DNA of 64,000 nt from Bordetella genomosp. 1. GTDB taxonomy: Bacteria > Pseudomonadota > Gammaproteobacteria > Burkholderiales > Burkholderiaceae_B. The notes below the pieces were generated by a model. It saw nothing but the letters and a program-made list of their open reading frames with translations. It ran no database searches and was not told the DNA's origin. This document shows, in pieces, positions 9,501 to 18,128 of the stretch (positions within the stretch are counted from its first letter, which is position 1; every line of letters starts with the position of its first letter). The position numbers and the translations under genes were made by a program. Location: NCBI RefSeq assembly GCF_002261335.1, contig NZ_NEVL01000005.1, forward strand, positions 62,001 to 126,000, written 5' to 3'.

Positions 9501-10154
9501 GCCGCGGCCGTCGCCGAAGATCTGCACCTCGACGTGGCGCGCCCGGTCGACGTAGCGCTCGATGAAGACGCCGCCGTCGCGGAAGAAATGCTCGCCCAGC
9601 CGCTGCACGCCTTCGTAGGCCGCGGTCAGCTCGGCCTCGTTGGCGCAGCGCGACAGGCCGATGCCGCCGCCGCCCGCCGTGCTCTTGAGCATCACCGGAT
9701 AGCCGATGCGCTCGGCCTCGGTCAGGGCCTGGCCGAGATTGGCCAGCAGGCCCGTGCCCGGCGTCATGGGCACGCCGGCCAGCGCGGCCAGCTCGCGCGC
9801 GCGGTGCTTGAGACCGAACTCGTTGATCTGCTGCGGCGTGGGGCCGACGAACGCGACGCCGGCCTGCTCGCAGGCGGCCGCGAACTCGGCGCTCTCCGAC
9901 AGGAACCCGTAGCCCGGAAAGATGGCCTGCGCGCCGGTCTCGGCCGCGGCCGCGAGCAGGCGGTCGATGCGCAGATAGCTGTCGGCCGCCTTCTCGCCGC
10001 CCAGCGCCACCGCCACGTCGGCCTCGCGCACATGGGCCGCGTCGCGGTCCGGATCCGAATACACCGCGACGCTGCGGATCCCCACGCGCTTGAGCGTGCG
10101 GATGGCGCGCAGCGCGATCTCGCCCCGGTTGGCAATCAATACCGTATCGAACAT
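6516..10154 (-). CDS. uca: Urea carboxylase (biotin-dependent)
   Basis: A 1212-residue enzyme that carboxylates urea to allophanate using ATP and bicarbonate. Domain order is as expected: biotin carboxylase with ATP-grasp (residues 1 to about 450), KipA-like domain (about 460-770), KipI-like domain (about 820-1040), and a C-terminal biotinyl domain with the biotin lysine K1170 in EAMKMEL. Some enzymes annotated this way are really guanidine carboxylases; the discriminating residue, as I recall it, is an Asn/Asp in the KYNPART segment, here Asn984, which favours urea. Neighbours agree: allophanate hydrolase 15 bases upstream, a urea transporter operon divergent, and no carboxyguanidine deiminase genes. 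Cytoplasmic. Confidence 0.94.
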   Translation of the reverse strand: MFDTVLIANRGEIALRAIRTLKRVGIRSVAVYSDPDRDAAHVREADVAVALGGEKAADSYLRIDRLLAAAAETGAQAIFPGYGFLSESAEFAAACEQAGVAFVGPTPQQINEFGLKHRARELAALAGVPMTPGTGLLANLGQALTEAERIGYPVMLKSTAGGGGIGLSRCANEAELTAAYEGVQRLGEHFFRDGGVFIERYVDRARHVEVQIFGDGRGRVVALGERDCSVQRRNQKVIEETPAPHLPPATRAALLEAAVRLGESVHYRSAGTVEFIYDGRRDQFYFLEVNTRLQVEHPVTEMVTGLDLVHCMLQVAAGEALDWAAMTRAPQGAAIEVRLYAEDPLKQFQPSPGVLTEVAFAPHARVDGWVATGTEVPAFYDPLLAKLIVHGADRAEALQKLSAALDATRLHGIATNLDYLRQIVADPAFVAGRISTRFLDSFDYRPATIEVLAPGTYTSVQDYPGRTGYWDIGVPPSGPMDDYAFRLANRIVGNAPEAAGLEATLLGPTLRFHGDTVIALTGAQCEATLDGEAVPQWQPVTVRSGQVLNVGKVLSGCRVYLAVREGLDVPVYLGSRSTFALGQFGGHAGRVLRMGDMLPLGRPGLAASLTPPAADAPLAADPALIPAYGTHWEIGVLYGPHGAPDFFRPEAIEAFFASDYEVHYNSNRLGVRLVGPKPTWARENGGEAGLHPSNIHDCEYAIGSINFTGDSPVILTRDGPSLGGFVCPATIAQAELWKVGQVKPGDRIRFVRMDYAHAVALQAAQDRSIAALAPVAPVLPGAAVVPQGTVSETVIAALPPSGTRPAVAYRQAGDGYLLLEYGDNVLDLALRMRVHLLMEALAAAPVAGVRELSPGVRSLQIRYDSREVSQGALIEALLRIEAGLPDVATLKVPTRVVYLPMAFEDSATLGAVQRYQETVRAQAPWLPNNVDFIQRINGLDARDEVQRIVFDASYLIMGLGDVYLGAPCAVPIDPRHRLLTSKYNPARTFTAEGTVGIGGVYMCIYGMDSPGGYQLVGRTLPIWNKFLKNPVFQEGKPWLLRFFDQVRFYPVSEIELDRLRADFREGRATVRIEEELFDFAAHRAFLAREADSIAAFQARQKTAFDAEVALWKHEDTQAVPEAAPETGEIPLAEGERLVAADMCGSVWKIPVQVGQTVEAGETLVVVEAMKMELAVAAPVAGVVSAIHCAPGRQVDSGDPLVVLAETVSATVA

Positions 10155-10169
10155 GAACCGCTCCTGTCT

Positions 10170-12014
10170 TTAGCGGGCCTGCGCGGCCAGGAAGGCGCGC
10201 CAGCCACCGAAGGAAGTGATGTCGCGCGCGCCCTCGAGGCCGCGCGGCTCGCAGATGAAGCCCTTCACCAGCCGGCCGTCGGCCAGCTCCAGCGTGCCGA
10301 TCCCCAGCGGCGCCGGGATCTCGGCCACGAAGCTGCCGAACAGCGCGCCGGGCACGTCCCACAGCTCGACGATGATCGGCGCGCCCTCGGCGCTGCGCAC
10401 CAGGCCGGGCTTGGGCGGCGTGGTGTTGGCCAGCGCATAGAGGCGATAGTCGGACGCGGTGTGCGTGGCCTCGACCAGGCGCGCATTGCGCGAGGTGAGC
10501 TGATGGTTCAGCGGCATGCCGGTCAGGTGCGCGCCCACGACGGCGACACGGATGGTGTTGGCCGCCGGCGCCACGGCGGAGGCTGCGTCGTGCGCGGACG
10601 CGGGCAGCGTGCGGCCCGTGGCGCCCAACGGCAGCGCCCGCGCGGCCTGCCAGCGCGCGCCGAACGCGGCCAGCGCATGGTCCTGCCACGCGCCGCCGAT
10701 CAGCGTGATGCCGGCCGGCAGGCCATCCGCGCGCATGCCGGCCGGCAGCGCGAGCGCGGCCAGGTCAGCGAAGTTCGCGAAGTTGGTGTAGGTGCCCAGG
10801 CGGGCGTTGAGCGTGACGGGTTCCTCGCGCAGCGCATCGATGGTGTAGATCGACGGCGCGGTCGGCACCACCAGCGCGTCGTAGCCTTCGAGCGCCTGCT
10901 GGATGCGGCGGGTGAGCTCGGCGCGGCGGTACTCGGCCTGGAAGGTCTGCGTGGCGTCGAACTGCGCCGCCTGCTCCACGATGCCGCGCACCACCGGATC
11001 GATGGCGTCGGGCTGCTCGCGCCACAGGGCCTGGACGGCGGCGAAGCGCTCGGCCACCCAAGGGCCCTGGTACAGCAGCGCGGCGAGTTCGGCGAAGGGC
11101 GCGTAATCGATCGGCTCGATCTGCACGCCCTGCGCGCGCAGCGCCGCGAGCGCCTCGTCGAACGCCTGGCGCGCGGCCTCGTCGCCGAAGAATTCGAGCG
11201 TGTCGGGCACCGCGAAGCGCGGCGGCGCCTGCCAGGCGGCGCGCGCGGCCGGCGGCTCGGCACGCGAATACGGATCGAGCGGATCGTAGCCGCCCGCCAG
11301 GTCGGCCACCGTCACCGCATCGTCGACCGTGAGCGCAAACACCGACACGCAATCGAGCGTGCGGCAGGCCGGCACCACGCCGGCCGTGCTGAGCCAGCCG
11401 CGCGTGGGCTTGAGGCCCACGATATTGTTGAAGCCGGCCGGCACCCGGCCCGAGCCCGCGGTGTCGGTGCCGAGCGAGAACGGCACCTGCCCGCGCGCCA
11501 CCACCACCGCCGAGCCCGAGCTCGAGCCGCCGCTCACGTAGGCGGGGTCGAAGCTGTTGGGCACGGCGCCGTGCGGCGAGCGCGTGCCCACCAGGCCGGT
11601 GGCGAACTGATCGAGGTTGGTCTTGCCCACCAGCACCGCGCCGGCGGCGCGCAGGCGCGCCACCACGGTGGCGTCGCGCACGGGCTCGTAGGCGAAGGCC
11701 GGGCAGCCCGCTGTGGTGGGCCAGCCCTGCGCGTCGATGTTGTCCTTCACCGCGAACGGCACACCGTACAGCGGCAGCCGCGTCAGGTCGCCGCCGACCT
11801 GGGCCAGCAGGCGCGCCAGGCCGTCGAGCTGGCGCGCCAGCGTGTCGGCATCGACGCGCGCGATCCAGGCGTTGTCGGGCGCGGTGGCCGCGCCGGCCAC
11901 GTAGTCCGACAGCAGGTCGGCGGGATCGGCGCCCAGTTCACGATAGGCCCGCTGCCAGTCGGCAAGGGTCCATCCCGAAAAGCGCGTCGGTTCAGGCTGG
12001 GCAACGGCGTGCAT
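10170..12014 (-). CDS. atzF: Allophanate hydrolase
   Basis: A 614-residue amidase-signature enzyme that hydrolyses allophanate to ammonia and carbon dioxide, completing urea breakdown after urea carboxylase. The Ser-cisSer-Lys triad is visible: Lys in VKDNIDAQGWP, cis-Ser164 in GGSSSGS and nucleophile Ser188 in GTDTAGSGR. After the amidase domain (to about residue 440) follows the C-terminal allophanate hydrolase domain (about 480-614), so it is full length, of AtzF/DUR1,2 type. An AGAGGA ribosome binding site fixes the ATG at 12014. It is the first gene of the operon; its sigma-54 promoter and an operator palindrome lie immediately upstream. Confidence 0.94.
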   Translation of the reverse strand: MHAVAQPEPTRFSGWTLADWQRAYRELGADPADLLSDYVAGAATAPDNAWIARVDADTLARQLDGLARLLAQVGGDLTRLPLYGVPFAVKDNIDAQGWPTTAGCPAFAYEPVRDATVVARLRAAGAVLVGKTNLDQFATGLVGTRSPHGAVPNSFDPAYVSGGSSSGSAVVVARGQVPFSLGTDTAGSGRVPAGFNNIVGLKPTRGWLSTAGVVPACRTLDCVSVFALTVDDAVTVADLAGGYDPLDPYSRAEPPAARAAWQAPPRFAVPDTLEFFGDEAARQAFDEALAALRAQGVQIEPIDYAPFAELAALLYQGPWVAERFAAVQALWREQPDAIDPVVRGIVEQAAQFDATQTFQAEYRRAELTRRIQQALEGYDALVVPTAPSIYTIDALREEPVTLNARLGTYTNFANFADLAALALPAGMRADGLPAGITLIGGAWQDHALAAFGARWQAARALPLGATGRTLPASAHDAASAVAPAANTIRVAVVGAHLTGMPLNHQLTSRNARLVEATHTASDYRLYALANTTPPKPGLVRSAEGAPIIVELWDVPGALFGSFVAEIPAPLGIGTLELADGRLVKGFICEPRGLEGARDITSFGGWRAFLAAQAR

Positions 12015-12027
12015 GCTGGAATCCTCT

Positions 12028-12039
12028 CTTGTATACAAG
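12028..12039. promoter_or_regulatory. GntR-type operator palindrome
   Basis: Perfect 12-base inverted repeat CTTGTATACAAG. It lies between the predicted sigma-54 start point (near 12041) and the ribosome binding site of the allophanate hydrolase gene, an ideal place for repression. FCD-type GntR regulators commonly use sites of the TTGTATACAA kind, and such a regulator ends this very operon. Confidence 0.65.
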
Positions 12040-12050
12040 TAAGGATCCTC

Positions 12051-12067
12051 AAGCAAACCGTATGCCA
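12051..12067 (-). promoter_or_regulatory. Sigma-54 promoter of the urea degradation operon
   Basis: Read on the minus strand the sequence is TGGCATACGGTTTGCTT, an excellent -24/-12 element with the invariant GG and GC separated by exactly ten bases. Transcription would begin about 12 bases beyond the GC, near 12041. It differs from the urt promoter by one base over the same stretch. Confidence 0.78.
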
Positions 12068-12171
12068 TCTTTGCCCGGGCATGCGGGCCGCCCGCGCGCC
12101 GGCCCTATGAAACAAGGGCCCGCGCGCCCTCGCGCGCGCATGAGCCCGTGCGCGCGCGACCCCGGCCCGCA

Positions 12172-12233
12172 TGCACCGTGTGCGCGCGCCGGCGCACCGG
12201 TTTCGTGCATGTCGCACCAGCATGCATCGGTGC
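12172..12233. promoter_or_regulatory. NtrC-like half-site cluster
   Basis: Three GCACC half-sites begin at 12172 (TGCACC), 12193 (CGCACC) and 12213 (CGCACC), spaced 21 and 20 bases, two helical turns. The middle one pairs with CGTGCA after five bases, matching 10 of 12 positions of the NtrC pattern TGCACC-N5-GGTGCA. The last faces GGTGC at 12229 with a non-standard ten-base gap. The cluster lies about 120 bases upstream of the urt start point and about 160 from that of the degradation operon, a normal enhancer position for both. Confidence 0.5.
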
Positions 12234-12296
12234 ACGCCTACGTCGATTCACGTATGGCGCGCGGCCCGCTCAATGAAAAAAACCCCGTCGCACAAC

Positions 12297-12314
12297 CTGG
12301 CATAGGGTTTGCTT
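12297..12314 (+). promoter_or_regulatory. Sigma-54 promoter of the urt operon
   Basis: TGGCATAGGGTTTGCTT at 12298-12314 matches the -24/-12 consensus, with GG at 12299-12300 and GC at 12311-12312 separated by ten bases. The start point would be near 12324, about 125 bases before the urtA start codon. Confidence 0.78.
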
Positions 12315-12449
12315 GAAGCCTCATGTCCGATCCCGTGCCGCGTCCGCTCACCGATCCGACCTTGCGGCAGGCACCGCATGTCGATGCAGGCATCACGTAG
12401 TCCAGAAAAATCCGCCGGCGATCCCGGCCCTTCAGCTACAGGAGTCACC

Positions 12450-13703
12450 ATGCAACGCAGATACGTACTCAAGTCCCTCACCGCCGCCAGCCTGCTGGCC
12501 CTGTCCGGCTGGATGCCGACGCTCATGGCCGCCGAAGACACGATCAAGGTCGGCATCCTGCATTCGCTGTCGGGCACCATGGCCATCTCCGAGACCTCGT
12601 TGAAAGACGTGGCGCTGATGACGATCGAGGAGATCAACGCGGCCGGCGGCGTGATGGGCAAGAAGCTCGAGCCGGTGATCGTGGACCCGGCCTCGAACTG
12701 GCCGCTGTTCGCGGAGAAGTCGCGCCAGCTGCTGTCGCAGGACAAGGTGGCCGTGGTGTTCGGCTGCTGGACCTCGGTGTCGCGCAAGTCGGTGCTGCCG
12801 GTGTTCAAGGAGCTCAACGGCCTGCTCTTCTATCCCGTGCAGTACGAGGGCGAGGAGCTGGAGAAGAACGTGTTCTACACGGGCGCCGCGCCCAACCAGC
12901 AGGCGATCCCCGCGGTCGAGTACCTGATGAGCGAAGACGGCGGCGGCGCCAAGCGCTTCGTGCTGCTGGGCACCGACTACGTGTACCCGCGCACCACCAA
13001 CAAGATCCTGCGCGCCTTCCTGCACTCCAAGGGCGTGAAGGACAGCGACATCGAAGAGGTCTACACGCCCTTCGGCCATTCCGACTACCAGACCATCGTG
13101 GCGAACATCAAGAAGTTCGCCAGCGGCGGCAAGACCGCCGTGATCTCGACCATCAACGGCGACTCCAACGTGCCCTTCTACAAGGAGCTCGGCAACGCCG
13201 GCCTGAAGGCCACCGACGTGCCGGTGGTGGCGTTCTCGGTGGGCGAAGAGGAACTGCGCGGCGTGGACACCAAGCCGCTGGTGGGCCACCTCGCCGCCTG
13301 GAACTACTTCCAGTCGATCAAGAACCCCACCAACGCCGCGTTCGTGGAGAAGTGGAAGGCCTATGCCAAGGCCAAGAACCTGCCCAACGCCGCGACCGCC
13401 GTGACCAACGACCCGATGGAAGCAACCTACATCGGCATCCACATGTGGAAGCAGGCGGTCGAGCAGGCCAAGACCACCGACGTCGACAAGGTGATCGCCG
13501 CGATGGGCGGACAGACGTTCGCCGCGCCCGACGGCTACACCATCGAGATGGACAAGACCAACCATCACCTGCACAAGCCCGTCTACATCGGCGAGATCAA
13601 GGCGGACGGTCAGTTCAACGTGGTGTGGAAGAGCAAGGGCCCGATCCGCGCCCAGCCGTGGAGCCCGTTCATTCCGGGCAACGAAGGCAAGCAGGGGCTC
13701 TGA
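12450..13703 (+). CDS. urtA: Urea ABC transporter, substrate-binding protein
   Basis: A 417-residue periplasmic urea receptor of the FmdD/UrtA family, including the conserved stretches KVGILHSLSGTMAISE and VFGCWTSVSRKSVLPVFKE. The N-terminus MQRRYVLKSL carries a twin-arginine motif followed by a hydrophobic stretch, suggesting Tat export, as is common for UrtA. An AGGAG ribosome binding site lies before the ATG at 12450; in-frame upstream ATGs lack one. First gene of the five-gene urt operon, transcribed from the sigma-54 promoter upstream. It should deliver urea to UrtBC at the inner membrane. Confidence 0.95.
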   Translation: MQRRYVLKSLTAASLLALSGWMPTLMAAEDTIKVGILHSLSGTMAISETSLKDVALMTIEEINAAGGVMGKKLEPVIVDPASNWPLFAEKSRQLLSQDKVAVVFGCWTSVSRKSVLPVFKELNGLLFYPVQYEGEELEKNVFYTGAAPNQQAIPAVEYLMSEDGGGAKRFVLLGTDYVYPRTTNKILRAFLHSKGVKDSDIEEVYTPFGHSDYQTIVANIKKFASGGKTAVISTINGDSNVPFYKELGNAGLKATDVPVVAFSVGEEELRGVDTKPLVGHLAAWNYFQSIKNPTNAAFVEKWKAYAKAKNLPNAATAVTNDPMEATYIGIHMWKQAVEQAKTTDVDKVIAAMGGQTFAAPDGYTIEMDKTNHHLHKPVYIGEIKADGQFNVVWKSKGPIRAQPWSPFIPGNEGKQGL

Positions 13704-13738
13704 TCCCGCCGATCCGCCGCCACGTCCAAGGGCTTTCC

Positions 13739-15400
13739 ATGCACAGAACCGGTCTTTTCTCGTTCCTGCGACCAGGCCTGCCGCGCGGCCTGCTGGCCGC
13801 GCTGGCGGCGGTGCTGCTGCTGTTCGCCGTGCCGCCCGGCGCGCGCGCCGCGGGGCTGGATGCCGCGCTGCTCGCGCCGCTGGCGGGCGACGACAGCGAG
13901 GCGCGCGTGGCGGCCATCGCCGCGCTCGGCGCCCTGCCCGATCCGGGCGCCGCCACGGTGTTGCAGGCACTCGGGGAAGACCGGCTCTACGTGACGGCGG
14001 CGGGCCGCATCCTGGTGGGCGGCGCCGACGCGCAGGCGCCGGCCACCGACCCGACCTCCGGCGAGCGCGTCGACCTGCCGGCCGACGCGCAGACCATCTC
14101 GATCAACAACCGCCTGCGCCGCGCCATCCAGGGCGCGCTGGCAGGCTCCCAATTGCATGCGGCCGACCCGGCCGCCCGGCTCGCCGCGGCGCGCCGGCTG
14201 CAGCAGAGCAACGACCCCGCCCGCCTGCCGCTGATCGCACAGGCCCTGGCGCGCGAACAGCACGCGGAAGTGCGCGCCGCGCTCGAGCTGGCGCAGGCCA
14301 AGCTCGAGCTCGCGTCGCCCGATGCGAGCGTGCGGCGCCATGCGGTCGAACTGCTGGGCCGCGCCAACAACGCCGCGTTCCGGCCGCTGCTGGCCGACCT
14401 CGCCGAACCGCGCGCGGACGGCAGCCATGCCGAGACCGACCCCACGGTGCGCGATGCGGCGGCCGCGGCGCTGCGCGCCATCGACCGCCACGTCGCCATC
14501 GTCGAGTGGACCGGCAACCTGTTCTACGGCCTGAGCCTGGGCAGCGTGCTGCTGCTCGCCGCCATCGGCCTGGCCATCACGTTCGGCCTGATGGGCATCA
14601 TCAACATGGCCCACGGCGAGCTGCTGATGATCGGCGCCTACGCCACCTATCTGGTGCAGACGGCGTTCCGCGCCTGGCTGCCCGGCTGGATGGACTGGTA
14701 CGTGCTCGCGGCGCTGCCGGTGGCCTTCCTGGCCTCGGCCGGCGTGGGCATGGCGCTGGAACGCACCGTGATCCGCTGGCTCTACGGCCGACCGCTGGAA
14801 ACGCTGCTCGCCACCTGGGGCATCAGCCTGATCCTGATGCAGGCGGTGCGCACGCTCTTCGGCGCGCAGAACGTGGAGGTGAGCAACCCGAGCTGGATGA
14901 GCGGCGGCTTCACCGTGATGGGCGGCCTGGTCCTCACCTACAACCGCATCGCCATCATCGTGTTCGCGCTGCTGGTGGTGTTCCTCGTGTGGGTGCTGCT
15001 CAACCACACGCGGCTGGGCCTGTTCGTGCGCGCCATCACGCAGAACCGCCGCATGGCCGATTGCGTGGGCGTGCCCACCGGCCGCATCGACATGCTGGCC
15101 TTCGGCCTGGGCTCGGGCATCGCCGGCCTGGCCGGCGTGGCCCTGTCGCAGCTCGGCAACGTCGGCCCGGATCTCGGCCGCGGCTACATCGTGGATTCGT
15201 TCATGGTGGTGGTGCTGGGCGGGGTCGGGCAGCTGGCCGGCACGGTCATCGCCGCGCTCGGCCTGGGCGGCGTGAACAAACTGCTGGAACCCTATGCCGG
15301 CGCGGTCATGGCCAAGATCACCATCCTGGTCCTGATCGTGCTGTTCGTGCAAAAACGCCCGCAGGGCCTGTTCGCCCCGCGCGGCCGGAGCGCCGAATGA
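13739..15400 (+). CDS. urtB: Urea ABC transporter, permease UrtB
   Basis: A 553-residue inner-membrane permease. It has the UrtB layout: a signal-like N-terminal helix, a non-membrane domain of about 220 residues rich in alpha-helical repeats (residues about 40-260), then a LivH-type permease domain of about eight helices starting near GNLFYGLSLGSVLLLAAIG. Length is normal for UrtB (about 520-550). It starts 35 bases after urtA and its stop overlaps the urtC start in ATGA fashion. With UrtC it forms the urea channel. Confidence 0.94.
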   Translation: MHRTGLFSFLRPGLPRGLLAALAAVLLLFAVPPGARAAGLDAALLAPLAGDDSEARVAAIAALGALPDPGAATVLQALGEDRLYVTAAGRILVGGADAQAPATDPTSGERVDLPADAQTISINNRLRRAIQGALAGSQLHAADPAARLAAARRLQQSNDPARLPLIAQALAREQHAEVRAALELAQAKLELASPDASVRRHAVELLGRANNAAFRPLLADLAEPRADGSHAETDPTVRDAAAAALRAIDRHVAIVEWTGNLFYGLSLGSVLLLAAIGLAITFGLMGIINMAHGELLMIGAYATYLVQTAFRAWLPGWMDWYVLAALPVAFLASAGVGMALERTVIRWLYGRPLETLLATWGISLILMQAVRTLFGAQNVEVSNPSWMSGGFTVMGGLVLTYNRIAIIVFALLVVFLVWVLLNHTRLGLFVRAITQNRRMADCVGVPTGRIDMLAFGLGSGIAGLAGVALSQLGNVGPDLGRGYIVDSFMVVVLGGVGQLAGTVIAALGLGGVNKLLEPYAGAVMAKITILVLIVLFVQKRPQGLFAPRGRSAE

Positions 15401-16553
15401 CGTCCGCCACCCACCCCGACCTCGCCCGCCTCTCGCACCACCGGCTGTTCACGCCGCGCGCCTGGAGCGCGCTGCTCGCGGCCGTCGTGCTGATGGCGCT
15501 GCTGCCGGCGCTCAACCTCTGGTTCGCGCCGGGCCATCCCCTGCACGTGTCGGCCTATGCCGTGGCGCTGCTGGGCAAGTTCATGTGCTACGCGCTGGCG
15601 GCCCTGGCGCTGGACCTGGTGTGGGGCTATGCCGGCATCCTGTCGCTCGGCCACGGCCTCTTCTTCGCGCTCGGCGGCTATGCGCACGGCATGTACCTGA
15701 TGCGCGCGATCGGCCGCGACGGCAGCTACCAGAGCGACCTGCCGGACTTCATGGTGTTCCTGAACTGGAAGGAATATCCGTGGTACTGGTCGTTCACGGA
15801 ACACTTCTGGTACGCCTGGCTGCTGGTGCTGCTGGTGCCCGGCGTGCTGGCCTTCGTGTTCGGCTACTTCGCGTTCCGCTCGCGCATCAAGGGCGTGTAC
15901 TTCTCCATCATCACGCAGGCGCTCACCTACGCCGCGATGCTGCTGTTCTTTCGCAACGACACCGGCTTCGGCGGCAACAACGGCTTCACCGACTTCAAGC
16001 GCATCCTGGGCTTCGACATCACCGCGCCGGCCACGCGCGCCTCGCTCTACTGGATCACGCTGGCGGCGCTGTTCGGCGCGCTGGTGCTGGCGCGCGCGAT
16101 CACGCAGTCGCGGCTCGGGCGGGTGCTGACGGCGGTGCGCGACGCCGAGAGCCGGCTGCGCTTTCTCGGCTACGAGCCGCTCGGCTTCAAGCTGTTCGTC
16201 TGGACGCTGTCGGCCGTGCTGTGCGGCATCGCCGGCGCGCTCTACGTGCCGCAGGTCGGCATCATCAACCCCAGCGAGATGTCCACCGAGACCTCGATCG
16301 AGATGGTGATCTGGGTCGCCACCGGCGGACGCGGCACGCTGGTCGGCCCCATCGTGGGCGCGGGCGCCATCAACGGCCTGAAGACCTGGTTCACCAGCGT
16401 GGTGCCGGAATTCTGGCTCTACGCGCTGGGCCTGATCTTCGTGCTGGTCACGCTGTTCCTGCCGCAGGGCATCGTGGGGCTGGTGCGCAAACTGATGGGG
16501 CTGCGCCGCCAGCGCGCCGCCACCCCCATCGCGCTCGGCCAGGAGAAACAGGC

Positions 16554-16557
<4 letters not shown>
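15397..16557 (+). CDS. urtC: Urea ABC transporter, permease UrtC
   Basis: A 386-residue LivM-type permease with about nine to ten membrane helices. The loop after the third helix, containing FLNWKEYPWYWSFTEHFW, and the segment FFRNDTGFGGNNGFTDFK are typical of UrtC. Both ends overlap the neighbouring genes by four bases (ATGA), so urtB, urtC and urtD are translationally coupled. Works with UrtB to move urea into the cytoplasm. Confidence 0.94.
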
Positions 16558-17390
<833 letters not shown>

Positions 17391-17392
17391 AC

Positions 17393-18091
17393 ATGCTGGC
17401 AGCCACCAACATCAACCAATACTACGGCGGCAGCCACACGCTGCGCGGCATCTCGCTGGAGGTGCCGCGCGGCCAGTGCCTGGCGCTGCTGGGCCGCAAC
17501 GGCGTGGGCAAGACCACGCTGCTCAAATGCCTGATGGGCGTGCTGCCGGTGGCGCGCGGCAGCGTGCAGCTCGACGGCGTGGACATCACCCGGCTCGCGC
17601 CGCACCGGCGCGCCGCGCTCGGCATGGCCTACGTGCCGCAGGGCCGCGACATCTTCGCCCGCCTCACGGTGGAAGAGAACATCCTGATGGGCATGGCGAC
17701 CAAGCCCGCCGCGCGGGCGCGCCGCGTCCAGGGCGAGATCTACGAGCTGTTTCCGGTGCTCAAGAACATGCTGCGCCGCCGCGGCGGCGATCTGTCGGGC
17801 GGGCAGCAGCAGCAACTGGCGATCGCGCGCGCGCTGGTGGCCGAGCCGCGGGTCATCATCTTCGACGAGCCCACCGAGGGCATCCAGCCCTCCATCATCA
17901 AGGACATCGCCCGCGTGATCCACCTGCTGCGCCAGCGCGGCGACATGGGCATCCTGCTGTGCGAGCAGTACTTCGATTTCGCGCGCGAGCTGGCCGACCA
18001 GTTCGTGGTGCTGTCGCGCGGCGAGGTGGTGGCGGCCGGCACGCGCGCCGAGATCGACGGCGAACACGTGCGGCGGCACCTGTCGGTGTGA
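17393..18091 (+). CDS. urtE: Urea ABC transporter, ATPase UrtE
   Basis: A 232-residue ABC ATPase of the LivF type and the last gene of the urt operon. Walker A is GRNGVGKTT, signature LSGGQQQQLAIARAL, Walker B VIIFDEPTEGIQPS, typical of UrtE. In many bacteria urtABCDE precedes urease genes; no urease gene is present here, and the adjacent route for urea is urea carboxylase plus allophanate hydrolase. A short inverted repeat (GGCCGCC at 18092-18098 with GGCGGCC at 18109-18115) follows the stop but has no T-run. Confidence 0.95.
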   Translation: MLAATNINQYYGGSHTLRGISLEVPRGQCLALLGRNGVGKTTLLKCLMGVLPVARGSVQLDGVDITRLAPHRRAALGMAYVPQGRDIFARLTVEENILMGMATKPAARARRVQGEIYELFPVLKNMLRRRGGDLSGGQQQQLAIARALVAEPRVIIFDEPTEGIQPSIIKDIARVIHLLRQRGDMGILLCEQYFDFARELADQFVVLSRGEVVAAGTRAEIDGEHVRRHLSV

Positions 18092-18128
18092 GGCCGCCAC
18101 CGGACGCGGGCGGCCGGCCCGCGCCCTT

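Larger units (their letters stand above)
12015..12449. promoter_or_regulatory. Divergent urea control region (uca/atzF versus urt)
   Basis: This 435-base gap separates the leftward urea-breakdown operon from the rightward urea transporter operon and holds no gene. It contains two outward-facing sigma-54-type promoters about 230 bases apart, phased GCACC half-sites resembling NtrC sites between them, and a GntR-type palindrome just inside the leftward transcript. Between about 12120 and 12200 the sequence is an unusual alternation of CG/GC dinucleotides. The urt leader would be about 125 bases long; no riboswitch fold was recognised in it. Confidence 0.7.

Noticed and set aside
6516-12014. Guanidine carboxylase system instead of urea breakdown.
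   Set aside because: No carboxyguanidine deiminase genes, a urea-type transporter next door, and Asn at the position I take as discriminating. Not fully excluded without an assay.
6594-12110. An open frame of about 1,800 codons on the plus strand opposite urea carboxylase and allophanate hydrolase.
   Set aside because: It is a shadow of two well-recognised minus-strand genes in GC-rich DNA; its translation is His/Arg/Gln-rich without any domain.
12315-12449. Riboswitch in the urtA leader (for example guanidine or glutamine type).
   Set aside because: No conserved guanidine riboswitch core or other known fold could be recognised; the leader is unremarkable.
18092-18115. Terminator after urtE.
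   Set aside because: Only a seven-base stem with a nine-base loop and no T-run on either strand.
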